The notes under the pieces were generated by a model. That model was not told the origin of the DNA and made no database searches. It was given only the letters and a program-made list of their open reading frames with translations. The position numbers and the translations under genes are program-made. 64,000 bases of DNA from Viola odorata (taxonomy: Eukaryota > Streptophyta > Magnoliopsida > Malpighiales > Violaceae), in contig OY829542.1 of NCBI GenBank assembly GCA_963691705.1, positions 36,318,579-36,382,578 of the forward strand. The letters are read 5' to 3'. Each line of letters starts with the position of its first letter. The first letter of the stretch is position 1. Shown piece after piece: positions 33,240 through 43,385 of this stretch.

Positions 33240-33760
33240 ATAATGAAGAATGAGAGGAGTGAAAATCCTATCCTTGTGACGGCTGGTCCTGATCAGACAA
33301 CTCACTAAGATGAGGCACGCCCTGGTATAAACTTCGCGTTGGGAGTGAAAATCCTATCCTTATGGTAACCGTGCTAACAAAGACGACCCATTAAGACGAG
33401 GCACGCCCCAACGCCCCCGGGAGTGAAAATCCTATCCTTGTGGCAACCGTGCTAACAAAGACGGTCCATTAAGATGAGGCACGTCCCGGCATCCTTGGGA
33501 GTGAAAATCCTATCCTTATGGTGACTGTGCTCACAAAGATAGACCATTAAGACGAGGCACGCCCCAACGAGATAGCAACTCTGTCCTGGAAGTGAAAATC
33601 CTATCCTTGTGGCAACCGTGCTCATACAGACGGACCACTAAGATGAGGCACACCTAGAGACGCGAGGTTTCAACGCTTGGGAGTGAAAATACTATCCTTG
33701 TGATGACTAGTCCTCATCAGACGGCTCACTAAGATGAGGCACGCCCCAAGCCGATCGTTG
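33240..33760. repeat. Tandem array of element E, six copies
   Basis: AGTGAAAATCCTATCCTT anchors at 33258, 33344, 33422, 33500, 33591 and 33682, a spacing of 78-91 bp. Units also share GACGAGGCACGCCCC-type blocks. This is the reverse complement of the arrays in B and D, as expected from the opposite orientation. Confidence 0.9.
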
Positions 33761-33881
33761 ACATTTGAAATAAAGAGAGATATCCCAGCTAGTAACCGAG
33801 CGGTTGATACCCGGTGAAGTTGAGCTGGAGAGATGTCTCTATCGCAACAACAACATCACAACAAAGCAAGACCTAGCAAGG

Positions 33882-34855
33882 TCTTAGGATCCTTCGATGT
33901 TGAATTGCAAGAAACTAGTCTCGATTGGGGATGGTTCGGATAATGAAGGATTATGTAATATTTTTGACGAAATTCGGGAATTGGATGTTTCGGAATGAAT
34001 GTGGGAAGTAGGCGCCGTGGGAATTTGTAATGGAAAGATGTATGAATTTTAGAAAGGTGTATGAAAAAAATAAGGGAATTTTAGAAGTGAAATATGGATG
34101 ATAATATGAACAAGTAAATTCAAGAAAACCCTCTCGTTAACGAAGAACGAGCAACCTTTCTATATTGAATATACTTGAAATATCGAACTCAAACTTGCAA
34201 TGAATTTGCTAGCTTAAGATCGAAAGTTTACAAGAAATTTAGAGAAAGAAAATAAGAAAATTACAAGAAATAATTAAACTAAAAATGGCTTCAAGATTGA
34301 GTGTTTATCAATGATCAAAAAGCCCGTGTTAAAGGAAACTAAACATATCTATTTATAGCTGCCAAATTCCAAGCCTTGGACTTAATTCAGCCCTCACTAC
34401 CGGATTGTGTGGACGACGTGGGTGATGGACGTGTGGAGCAAGGCCTGGTCTTGTGGCATCGTGGGCTGGGACGTGTGGAAGCAGCGTTGGTGGGCGCAGG
34501 AGTGGGCTGCTGCTGGAACGACGCCGTGTGCTGCTGCTGCGTGGACTGGAGTTGGGCGAGCAAGCTGGTCTAGGCCGGGCTGCTGCTGCGTGCATTGATG
34601 GGTTGCTGCTTACTTGCTGCGTGCTGGGCTGGGCTGGACAGTGGGCCATGGCTAGCGTCTGGGCTGCTGCTGCTGGTCTTGGGCTGAATGGAGTTTGTGC
34701 ATACATTCTCCTTTGGTCCTTGGATTTGTATGCATGAACTCCATTGATCCTTAGACTTTGGGTGCTCCTCCTCGTAGCGTATATGTTGGAGAATAAGCGC
34801 TACAAGATTTTGACGTTGGCTTCGAGTACGCGATGCGATCGGCACGATCATATCA
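33882..34855 (-). repeat. Element C 3' LTR (left copy)
   Basis: 974 bp. The terminal TG has become TC at 33882-33883. Compared with the right copy it lacks 35 bp lying between direct repeats of GGGAATTTTA (near 34078). Its right part is also the coding end of the C integrase. Confidence 0.92.
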
Positions 34856-37800
34856 TCCCCTCCCCCTTCGAATGGATTCAACCTCGAATCCAAAGCTTGC
34901 ACGTCCTCAGTGTCCTCGTTATCTGAATGCTCTACAAAATATGGAGATAAATCAGTAATGTTGAAAGAAGTAGAGGAAACAGCAAAAGATGTAGGAATGT
35001 CTAAAACATAAGCATTATCGTTAATCTTATTAACAATAAGGAAAGGACCAGCCCCTTTATGGCTCAATTTAGACTTCCGAAGGTGAGGGAAACGCTCCTT
35101 GCGTAGATGCACCCAAACCCAATCTCCAACTTCAAAGGATTTGACTCGTTTACCGGCATTGCGCTTCTCCTCGAGTTTGGCGTTCACGTTCTCCATCCTT
35201 TGTTTTGCCTTAGCATGTAACTCTTTTACTTTGGCCGCTCGTTCTTCTCCATCTAAGTTGGATATATGAGAAACAGGTAACGGGAGCAAGTCTATGGGGG
35301 TGAGTGGGTTGAACCCATAAACAAGCTCAAATGGAGAATATAAAGTAGCAGAATGCATGGTACGATTATATGCAAATTCAACAAAGGGAAGACATTGATC
35401 CCAATTCTTTGAATATTTTGGTACCATGATTCGAAGTAAGTTACCCAGAGTTCGATTGACTACCTCTGTCTGGCCATCTTTTTGGGGGTGGTAAGATGTA
35501 GAAAACAGGAGCTTGGTCCCCAACTTGGCCCATAGGACACGCCAAAAATGACTCAAGAATTTTGAGTCTCGATCACTGACAATGGTACGTGGCATGCCGT
35601 GGAGGCGAACAACCTCTCGGAAAAATAGGTTAGCTACATGAGAAGCATCAGCAGTGGATTTTCAAGGAATAAAATGTGTCATCTTAGAAAATCGATCAAC
35701 AACAACAAAGATAGCGTCTTTTCCATTACTAGTTTTGGGCAATCCTAGTACAAAATCCATGGAAATATCACACCAAGGGTGCGAAGCAACAGATAATGGC
35801 ATGTAACGACCATGATCATGAGATGTAGATTTAGCACGATGACATTCAATGCATGCATTAACAATACGAGTTATCATAGGACGCATATGCGGCCAATAAA
35901 AATGTTCTTTTAAAGTGCTCAAAGTTTTGTTAATACCGAAGTGACTGCTAAGTCCACCACCGTGAGCCTCTTTAATGAGAAGCTCACGCATGCTACATTT
36001 GGGCACACATAATCGACCTTTACAAAATAGGAATCCATCATGCAAAGAATAATTCTCAAAAGGTCCATTCGAGCATGCATCATACACAACATGAAAATCA
36101 TCATCATTTTCATACAGTTCAATGATATGCGAAAATCCCAATAATTTAGATTGCAAAGAAGTAATGAGTGTATACCTTCGGGAAAGGGCGTCGGCGACTG
36201 TGTTCTCCTTTCCTTTCAGATATTTGATCATATATGGGAATCGCTCAATGAACTCTAGCCGAACAGCATGACGACGATTCAACTTACCTTGTCCTTTGAG
36301 GTAGCGAAGGGATAGATGGTCGGTGTGAACAACGAATTCCATCGGGATGAGGTAGTGCTCCCAAACAGTGAGGGTTCGAATTAGGGCGTACAGCTCCTGA
36401 TCATAGGTGCAGTAATTGAGCTGGGCGTCCTTCAGCTTCTCACTGAAATAAGCGATTGGTCGCCCTCCTTGTAACAATATAGCTCCAATCCCTACTCCAC
36501 TTGCATCGCATTGTACCTCAAACGTCTTGTCAAAATCCGGTAGGGCGAGAACCGGGCTGGACACAAGGCATTCCTTAAAGGTCTTGAAGGCCTCATCTTG
36601 CTCGGGCCCCCATACGAACGAAACGTTCTTCTTGGTGAGTGCGTTGAGGGGCACGGCAATCGTTGAGAAATCCTTCACGAACCGTCGATAGAAACCGGCT
36701 AAACCATGGAATGAGCGCACCTCACTCACATTTTGCGGAGTTGGCCAATCCGTAATTGCTTTGATCTTGGCTTGATCAACTTTGAGTCCTTCAGCACCTA
36801 CAAGAAAGCCAAGGAAGTGGACTTCGTCCAAACAAAACTCGCACTTTGCGAGTTTAGCATAAAACTTATGCTCGCGAAGGGTTAGAAATACAAGTCGTAA
36901 ATGCTCGAAATGGGAATCATGCGAGGAACTATATATCAAGATGTCATCGAAATAAACAACAACAAACTTACCAATAAAGTCACGCAACACATGATTCATT
37001 AAACGCATAAATGTGCTAGGAGCATTTGTTAATCCGAAAGGCATAACTAACTATTCATAAAGACCAAATTTAGTTTTGAAAGCAGTTTTCCATTGGTCTC
37101 CTTCATGCATACGGATTTGATGATATCCACTAGCCAAATCAATTTTATAAAATATTGTAGTATGGCTGAGTTCATCTAGCATATCATCAAGTCTAGGTAT
37201 GGGGTGCGAGTATTTAATGGTTACCTTATTGACAGCTCGACAATCCATGCACATGCGCCACGAACCGTCTTTCTTTGGAACGAGGATCACCGGAATGACA
37301 CACGGGGAAAGGCTTTCTCGAACATAACCTTTGGCGAGTAGCGCCTCGACTTGAGTCTCCAACTCCTTGGTTTCCATCGGGTTGCACCGATAAGCTGGGC
37401 GGTTAGGCATAGGTGCACCGGGGATCAAATCGATCTTGTGCTCGATCCCTCGGATGGGTGGTAGTCCTTCGGGTAACTCGTCAGGAAACACGTCTTGAAA
37501 ATCTACCATCAAAGACACAAAAATAGGAGAAGAGGAAACGGGGTTAGTGTTAGATGTTTCCGCACTCAAGGCACGGAAACAAAGAAAAATAATGGGTTTT
37601 GGCGCAACAAGTGCACGCCTCACATCCCGAGATCTTCCCATGAGACTCACTTTTCTCTCTTCCCTCGTTCCCCTCGGAACCGCGCTAGCTAGCTCATTTT
37701 TTTCTAGCTGTGTGTTTCCACTCTTTCCTTCCTTTTTCTCTCCTCTTTTCGCAAGCTCACTTTTTACTTGCGGGCTATTTTGAATGCTCTCACCGCTTAT

Positions 37801-37866
37801 ATTTTTCACTCCACTCTTTCCCTCTTTTTTAAGCAAAGAAATTGAAATATCGAAGACCGCACTCAC
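34570..37866 (-). pseudogene. pol: Element C pol: RT, RNase H, integrase
   Basis: Three open pieces in one frame. 37051-37866 carries the RT fingers (VPVILVPKKDGSWRMCMDC-like, KIDLASGYHQIRMHEGDQW). A TAG at about 37047 stands where a Trp codon is expected. 35662-37044 carries [10 protein letters not shown], RNase H ([41 protein letters not shown]), the integrase finger and [13 protein letters not shown] stop is at about 35660. 34570-35595 has VSDRDSKF and DGQTEVVNRT, completing the D,D,E triad, then a GDWVWVHLRKERFP tail and a C-terminal extension that continues about 285 bp into the LTR. No chromodomain is seen. Confidence 0.88.
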
Positions 37867-37896
37867 TTTTTCAAGCTTGATTTGGTCTTCGTATAC

Positions 37897-39807
37897 CTAA
37901 CTACGTGCGAGTGGTGGAATCATGAATTTGCGGTCGCCGTGAGTGAGCCAGTAGGTGTTGCAAAAACCGTCATGAATGGCGTGGCGATCAAACTGCCACG
38001 GTCGGCCAAGCAGCAAGTGGCTGGCTTGCATAGGAGCGACGTCACACACTCGCTCGTCCATGTACTCTCCAATCTGAAACTTGACTCTTACTTGCTTGAC
38101 TACCTTGATCGAACTTCCATCGTTGAACCAGTTCAACACATAAGGGTGTGGGTGCTTGGTCGTCGATATTCCAAGCGAATGAACTAGCAAGGTGCTAGCC
38201 ACATCAGCACAGCTCCCACTATCAATAATGATCGACATAACCATTCCGTCAGCTACACCCCTTGTATGGAACAAGTTCTCTCTCTGTTCCAAGACCTCAT
38301 CATCTGCCCGGGCTTGCATACTCAAAGTCCGTCGGACAACTAGACTTCGGGGAATCTCTAAAGGGGCATACTCATCTTCTTCCTCAAATTCGGCTTCTTC
38401 TTCCCTCTCAGATTCCTCATCTTCACTTACTATCTCCCCTCCTTCTCGAACCAAGATGATGCGACGGTTTGGACATTCGGCTCTCATGTGTCCTTTACCG
38501 CCACATTTGAAACACTCAATTGATCAGCTTGGAGTTCTTTGGGTTGTGTTTGGTGTTGTGGAGGTATTTTGGGACGTGTATGGCTTGGGGTCGGGTGATT
38601 TAGTATAGTTTGGTCGGGACTCAGTTGATTTTGGGTAGTTCGTTTTAGAGGTGTTTTTTTGCCAAGGCTTATTGGTATTTGTCACGGAGTGTGGAGTAGT
38701 AGTATTGACAAAGTTTCGGGGTTTAGAGCTTACTTGGCGTTCTAGTTTTAGGGCTAGGTGATACATCTCCTCAAGTGTATTGTAGGGAAGGAAGTCCAAC
38801 TGTTGGGAGATTTCCTTGCGAAGACCACCAAGAAATCGAGCCATGGTTGCCTCACTACCCTCTCGTACATCCAATTGCGTCAACATGGACAACATCTCAT
38901 GGTAAAACTTCGTGACACTTTTACTTCCTTGACACAATCGTTGGAGTTTCTGATGTAACTCTCGGAGGTAGAAGACTAGCACAAACCGTCGCCGCATCTC
39001 CTCCACCAGTTCAGTCCAAGTCATTATTGGTGGTTCACCATCTAATCTCCGATTGACCAAGACTCTCTCCCACCATTGTATCACCAAACCTGTGAACTCA
39101 ACAACAGCCATACGACACTTCTTTTCTTCCGAATATGGGTAACAGGTAAATATCCTTTCCATCTTACTTTCCCATTCATAATAAACATCGGGGTCTTCTT
39201 TACCCTCAAAAGATGGTATAAACAATTTAATATTGGAAGTATTATCATACCATTCCTCATGTCGAGGTGCCCTTCGAGCCTCCCTTAGAGGTTCGTGTCG
39301 TGGTGTGTCAAAGAAAGGCGTTTGACGTGATGGAATGTATGGGTTGGACACGGTTGGATGTATTGGTGGTGGCACGTAGGAGTTCGCCTGGTGAAGTGGG
39401 ATACTAGGTCCTCGGTTAGACGTGCTATTTCGATGTCAGTTTAGGACAGGTGGCGTTAGTGGCTGGGATGTGCGAGGAATGTTAAGGGGTGGGCGGTTGT
39501 GTGATTGGCGATCCTCCTCATTGTCACTACTATCAGTATGGGCATAGATACCTTCAGTGTTGCTATTGACGGGAGGACTATATAGGAGTTGATTCCTTGG
39601 GTCGATGGATCGGGTTCTTTGTTGGAAGTGGGGAAATGTAGGGGTTCTTTGTAGTAGTGGTAGGGGTGTTTGGGCTTGTCGAGTTTCGATGGCCTCGAGC
39701 CTAGCCATCATTTTCTCCAATATGGAGCTAATGTGGCTCATGTTTGGATCGGGCGGTGGGGGTGGTACTTCCGAATGTTCTTCAGTAATGGTAGGGTCGT
39801 TGGACAT
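37897..39807 (-). pseudogene. gag: Element C gag and protease
   Basis: ATG at 39807 (MSNDPTITEEHSE) was chosen over an upstream in-frame ATG that starts with a hydrophobic leader. The capsid domain (IPSFEGKEDPDVYYEWESKMERIF, MRRRFVLVFYLRELHQKLQ) is typical of the gypsy gag family. A CCHC knuckle CFKCGGKGHMRAEC follows, then acidic sequence and a protease with IIDSGSCADVAS. Stops at about 39436, 38524 and 37897 interrupt the frame. Confidence 0.85.
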
Positions 39808-39837
39808 GATGTGTACCTGCACAAAGAAAATAAACAC

Positions 39838-40105
39838 AAAGGAGAACTAAAAGGTGTTTGTTAGTACCCTCCCTCACGTGTTTACACTCTTCTCTCTATT
39901 GTTCTCACCAAAATCACACAAAAATAAACAAATACACTTAAAAGCCAATTTTAGTTTTAGAAAATATGACTCAAAGAATGATGAGCACTTTGGTGACACA
40001 CAATGAAAACTGGGTACGCAAAGAAGGTATGGAAAAATTAAGGTAAATAACACGAACAAAATGAGATTGTGCAATTACCTTAATTTGGAATGGAAGAGAT
40101 ATGAG
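39838..40105 (-). other. Element C leader, left of the D insertion
   Basis: Non-coding sequence upstream of C gag on the minus strand, AT-rich. It ends with ATGAG (40101-40105), the left target duplication of element D. The rest of the leader lies at 56203-56622. Confidence 0.7.
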
Positions 40106-40641
40106 TGACAAGATCCGAGATCTCTTCTGGTCGGAAACGGCTGCTGCAGCTAGTCGGATGGGAAGCGATCGGTGTCGGAGGTACCTGCAAAGCGCCGGAG
40201 GGGGACTCCGGCGTAGACACTCCGATGCTTAAGTCAGTTCGAGTTTTCAGAATGGTAGAGATTCTCCAAGATGATCTCGATCTTACCTTCTGTTTGGAAA
40301 GATGGGGGTATTTATAGGCCGAAGTTGGCGATACCTGACAGCGATAGGGGTGCAGCGATAAGCATCGTCCGAAGTTATCGCTTCCAGCGATAATAGGTAA
40401 GCCATCGCGGGCGATCATCACGTAAGGCCTATCAAGAGCGACATCCTCTCCGTTCCCCTAGGATGGGATGACGCCGTGCGCGTAAAGATGCATGAGATCC
40501 CCCCCCGCTGAAGTCGACCATCCTAGGAAACTTCCGCCGGCCCGGGCGATAGGTTGGTTTTTCAGGGAAGCGTATAGAAACTCATCAAGGATAGATGCTG
40601 TAGCTACAATATTGCCGTCAGGAGCATTCCAATTGTTATCA
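40106..40641 (-). repeat. Element D 3' LTR (left copy)
   Basis: The TG start is followed by ACAAG (T to C relative to the right copy). TATAAATA (minus) at 40309-40316. The U3 hairpin arms CCTAGGATGG/CCATCCTAGG at 40457-40466 and 40518-40527 enclose C8. A second hairpin is at 40193-40213. Confidence 0.95.
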
Positions 40642-41613
40642 TAAGCCCAACTGAAAACTAGCCCGAGTGTTCACCAAGGGCTATCCATGTCTGATATCTT
40701 TAGATAGGGGTTTGCTCTGTCATGAGGTGATATTTCCACAGAGGGCTTGAGCTTTCTTTATCGTTCAAAGGCTGATCAATCCCAATGCGGAACGAGGGCT
40801 TAGATCCACAACTTTCCACTAACCCGGTCAAGTTCGTCCTTGTTTCTTATCAAAAAGTCCTGTCTCCTCGAGACAGTAAGAATTCTACTAGGAGGCCGCT
40901 GGGGCGCTCGTGATTCTGAAGGCATTACTTTTATTCAGCGATACTGGCCCATTTGGCCTTTCAATAGGACTTATAAAGTCTCAGCTTTGTTCGAGTCATA
41001 GAAGGACCGTCGATAGGTCGCTTGCGACATCGTCGCGTATATTCAACTAGGCCGCACCATGGGCTGGCATATATTTCGGGTCTATCGTCCCTCCAAGTGT
41101 TCTACAAAGACACAGAGGAGATAGAAACTTATATAGAAGTTAGCAAACTTTATACTTACAGAGGTTCGAGGTCACACGAGCCCAATTTTTCTTTTACGCT
41201 CGAGAAAACAGCGGTATCAGCGTGGCTTTATACCATCAGCTACCTTATGATTAGCGCGGCTTCATACCACCAGACGCCTGTGATGTCATCGCGGTTTTAC
41301 GCATCCAGGGCCACCTGCGACATCAACGCGGCCTTACACTGTGGATACCGGTAACCTTATGGTTTTAGCGTTAGGGCTACCAGTGACACCGTGCCTCTCA
41401 ACGTTTTTCAGACTCTGCCTCGTACTCCTTCCAGTATCTGTATCGTGAATGTCACCCGTCCCTTTCGTTCTACGCTTATCAATCCTCGAGGTTATCGGGG
41501 TGGCTCGTCTTTTGAGGACCTCAATTTCTTTTCCCAAGGCCTCCCTTCACTGGAGCCTATAAATCGGAGAGCTTTCTCTACCCACGTTCTCCTCATCTTT
41601 ACCAGCTAGCATC
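40642..41613 (+). promoter_or_regulatory. Upstream region of antisense gene 1 (element D)
   Basis: Junction motif AAGCCCAACTGAAAA at 40643-40657. Between about 41210 and 41400 stands a degenerate tandem repeat of about 36 bp with the core ACATCAACGCGGCCTTAC, equivalent to 4770-4920 in B. TATAAAT at 41558-41564 lies 56 bp before the ATG. The middle part (40690-41200) shows no gene. Confidence 0.6.
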
Positions 41614-41991
41614 ATGGATCATTTGACTAAGAATTTTCTTCTCTCCAAGGGTCATTCACTCAGGAACCTCAATGACGGCGACGTCGGTTTCCTGGAGAAC
41701 ATGCTGGTCAAGACTTCTTAGGATATTCTGGAGCTGCAAGGAATGCTGACTCCGCTTTATTCCCGGCTGGGGGCCATTTCCCTGGAGGACTTCAGTCCTT
41801 TGGAGAGCGTATCAAAGCTGTCCGCCTCCATCGCTCGGATTCAGGTAGTAATCGCCATGCTGCAGCAGCGTAAGGACATGTTGGGGTGCTGCCTGAAGGG
41901 GATGAGGGCCACTTCCCATGATCTTGTCCTGGTCATGGATTCCTTGAGGGACCTTCCTGAGGTGCCCGAGGATACTGGTTCTGACACCTGA
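41614..41991 (+). pseudogene. Antisense gene 1 (element D), with one nonsense codon
   Basis: ATG 41614 (MDHLTKNFLLSKGHSLRNL). An in-frame TAG at 41719-41721 (codon 36) stands where B and E have GAG. The frame is otherwise open to TGA at 41991 and aligns with B over its whole length (GDVGFLENMLVK, VVIAMLQQRKDMLGCCLKGMR). It may be recently disabled, or read through; only expression data could tell. Function unknown. Confidence 0.72.
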
Positions 41992-42465
41992 TAACGGTGG
42001 CTCCCTTTGGGCCTTTTTCTTTTCCTCTTGCCTTGTAAATGTACCTTTCGGCCGGTAGGCCATAATAAATAAATCGTTTCAATCATTCCGCCTTGTGACT
42101 GTTCTTCTTCTTTACTGCGCTCTTTGTCATGTTCCAAGGAATATTCTTAGCCCAACTGAAAACAGCCTTGCCATTGGGCGGTTTTTCTGTTGATCGTTCT
42201 GCCTTAACTCCGCGTCGTCCTCATTATAACAACTGATCAGCAGATATTAGCATTATTCTTGATTTGCGCGAGATTTCAACAGGCATGACTGCAAATCTAC
42301 ATTTGCACTTCAGACTGTACACGTGCCAATCTTCAAGAGTCGGGTTGGAGGATCGAAGAGTCTCTTTTCTTCTTTTCCCGGCTATTTAATGAGGCTTTTC
42401 CTCCTTCATTCTTATCCATTTCTTTCTCCTTCATTTTTCTTCGTTATAGATCCTCTGTGAGTCTC
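41992..42465 (+). promoter_or_regulatory. Gene 1 poly(A) region and gene 2 promoter (element D)
   Basis: TTGTAAATG is followed by AATAAA (42064-42069), a plant poly(A) signal for gene 1. A second copy of the junction motif (AGCCCAACTGAAAAC) is at 42149-42163. Blocks shared with B precede gene 2: TTTCAACAGGC, TCGAAGAGTCTC and a TATTTAAT box at 42383-42390, 83 bp from the ATG. Confidence 0.55.
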
Positions 42466-42924
42466 ATGGTTGATTCTTATTTGCTAGGTACGGCTTCGAG
42501 GAATTCACCGCCAACTCCTCCGACTACCCCTAACACAGATAATCCTCCCCCATCGCCTCCTTGGAGGCCGGTTGTCCGCCGGCGAGGTCGCAAGAGGCGG
42601 AGGAAGGAAGTTGAACAACGAAGGAAGGAGGCTGCCAAGGCCTCTAAGTCATTTTTCGACTCTCTGGCTTCTCTGGCTAGGGAGGAGAAAAAATCGTTTC
42701 CTCCTTTGAATGATTCGCCTCCGTGGGTTCCTTCTGCTGGTTCAGCCGTTGATGCAGTATCGCCAAGCGTTAAGGAGAAAACAACCGGGTCGACTACTGC
42801 CGCTAGAAAGAGGGTCGGTGAGTCTTCTCCCCCTGCTGTTGTGGATTCACCCTTCTGGGGTGGCGATGACGAAGAAGACGTAGTCTATTGCTACGGCATT
42901 ACTTGGTCCGACGGTGAAGAGTAG
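42466..42924 (+). CDS. Antisense gene 2 (element D), basic-acidic small protein
   Basis: 152 codons from ATG 42466, which aligns with the start in B; an in-frame GTG just upstream is not used. Pro/Thr-rich start (NSPPTPPTTPNTDNPPPSPP), then a strongly basic run VVRRRGRKRRRKEVEQRRKE at about residues 37-56 suggesting nuclear localisation, a variable middle, and an acidic C-terminus ending ITWSDGEE. No known domain. The frame and both charged ends are kept between B and D despite marked sequence divergence, which suggests selection on the protein. Function unknown. Confidence 0.74.
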   Translation: MVDSYLLGTASRNSPPTPPTTPNTDNPPPSPPWRPVVRRRGRKRRRKEVEQRRKEAAKASKSFFDSLASLAREEKKSFPPLNDSPPWVPSAGSAVDAVSPSVKEKTTGSTTAARKRVGESSPPAVVDSPFWGGDDEEDVVYCYGITWSDGEE

Positions 42925-42941
42925 GGCCTAATCCTTCTTTT

Positions 42942-42958
42942 TGTAGATGCCGTATGGC
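42942..42958 (+). terminator. Conserved 3'-UTR module of gene 2 (element D)
   Basis: TGTAGATGCCGTATGGC, identical to 6491-6507 and to the minus strand of 63798-63814, followed by AATAATGAATGATGG. Confidence 0.55.
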
Positions 42959-43385
42959 CTTCCTCATAATAATGAATGATGGTTTTACTTCCTTTTCGCT
43001 TCTCATCGCTTACTTATTGTTTCTTTCTGAGCGTTCCGGGTTATCGCGGAAGCGTCCCTTTGGGTAACTGCCTTCAACTTCTAATCGGTAACTGTCTTCT
43101 TTCAGAAGGCACCAATGACTATCCACGTGTCTTTTTCTGTTCTGTACGTGTTTCATTTTTACAGGCTGTCTCTTCTTTAGGCTTTTCCTTTATAAGGAAA
43201 TCATCTCTCTCTTTTACTGCTTTTGCTACTATTTTGAGTTTTTGCACATTTCCTCTCTCTTCTGCACTTCTTTTCTTCGAGAGGTTTTACCGCGACCGCT
43301 CACTGGTGCCGGCGACCGGCTCACTGGCTTTTTACTCCAGGTATTTACTCCTTCTACCGCCGTAGATTTACTTTCCTTGTCCCTT
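42959..43385 (+). promoter_or_regulatory. Promoter region of antisense gene 3 (element D)
   Basis: Two GGTAACTG repeats (about 43061 and 43087; MYB-core-like), a G-box CACGTG at 43124-43129, TTTTTACAGGCTGT near 43157 shared with B, and TATAAGG at 43191-43197. The start of gene 3 is about 195 bp further on. Confidence 0.58.

Noticed and set aside
33240..33760. Regularly spaced repeats resembling a CRISPR array
   Set aside because: The units are diverged along their whole length, spacing is irregular (78-91 bp), there are no unique spacers, and the locus is inside a plant retrotransposon.
34353..34706. Ala/Pro/Ser-rich open frame in the C LTR (also 57129-57482)
   Set aside because: Produced by GCTGCTGCT-type sequence in both LTR copies; the real coding use there is the integrase extension in another frame.
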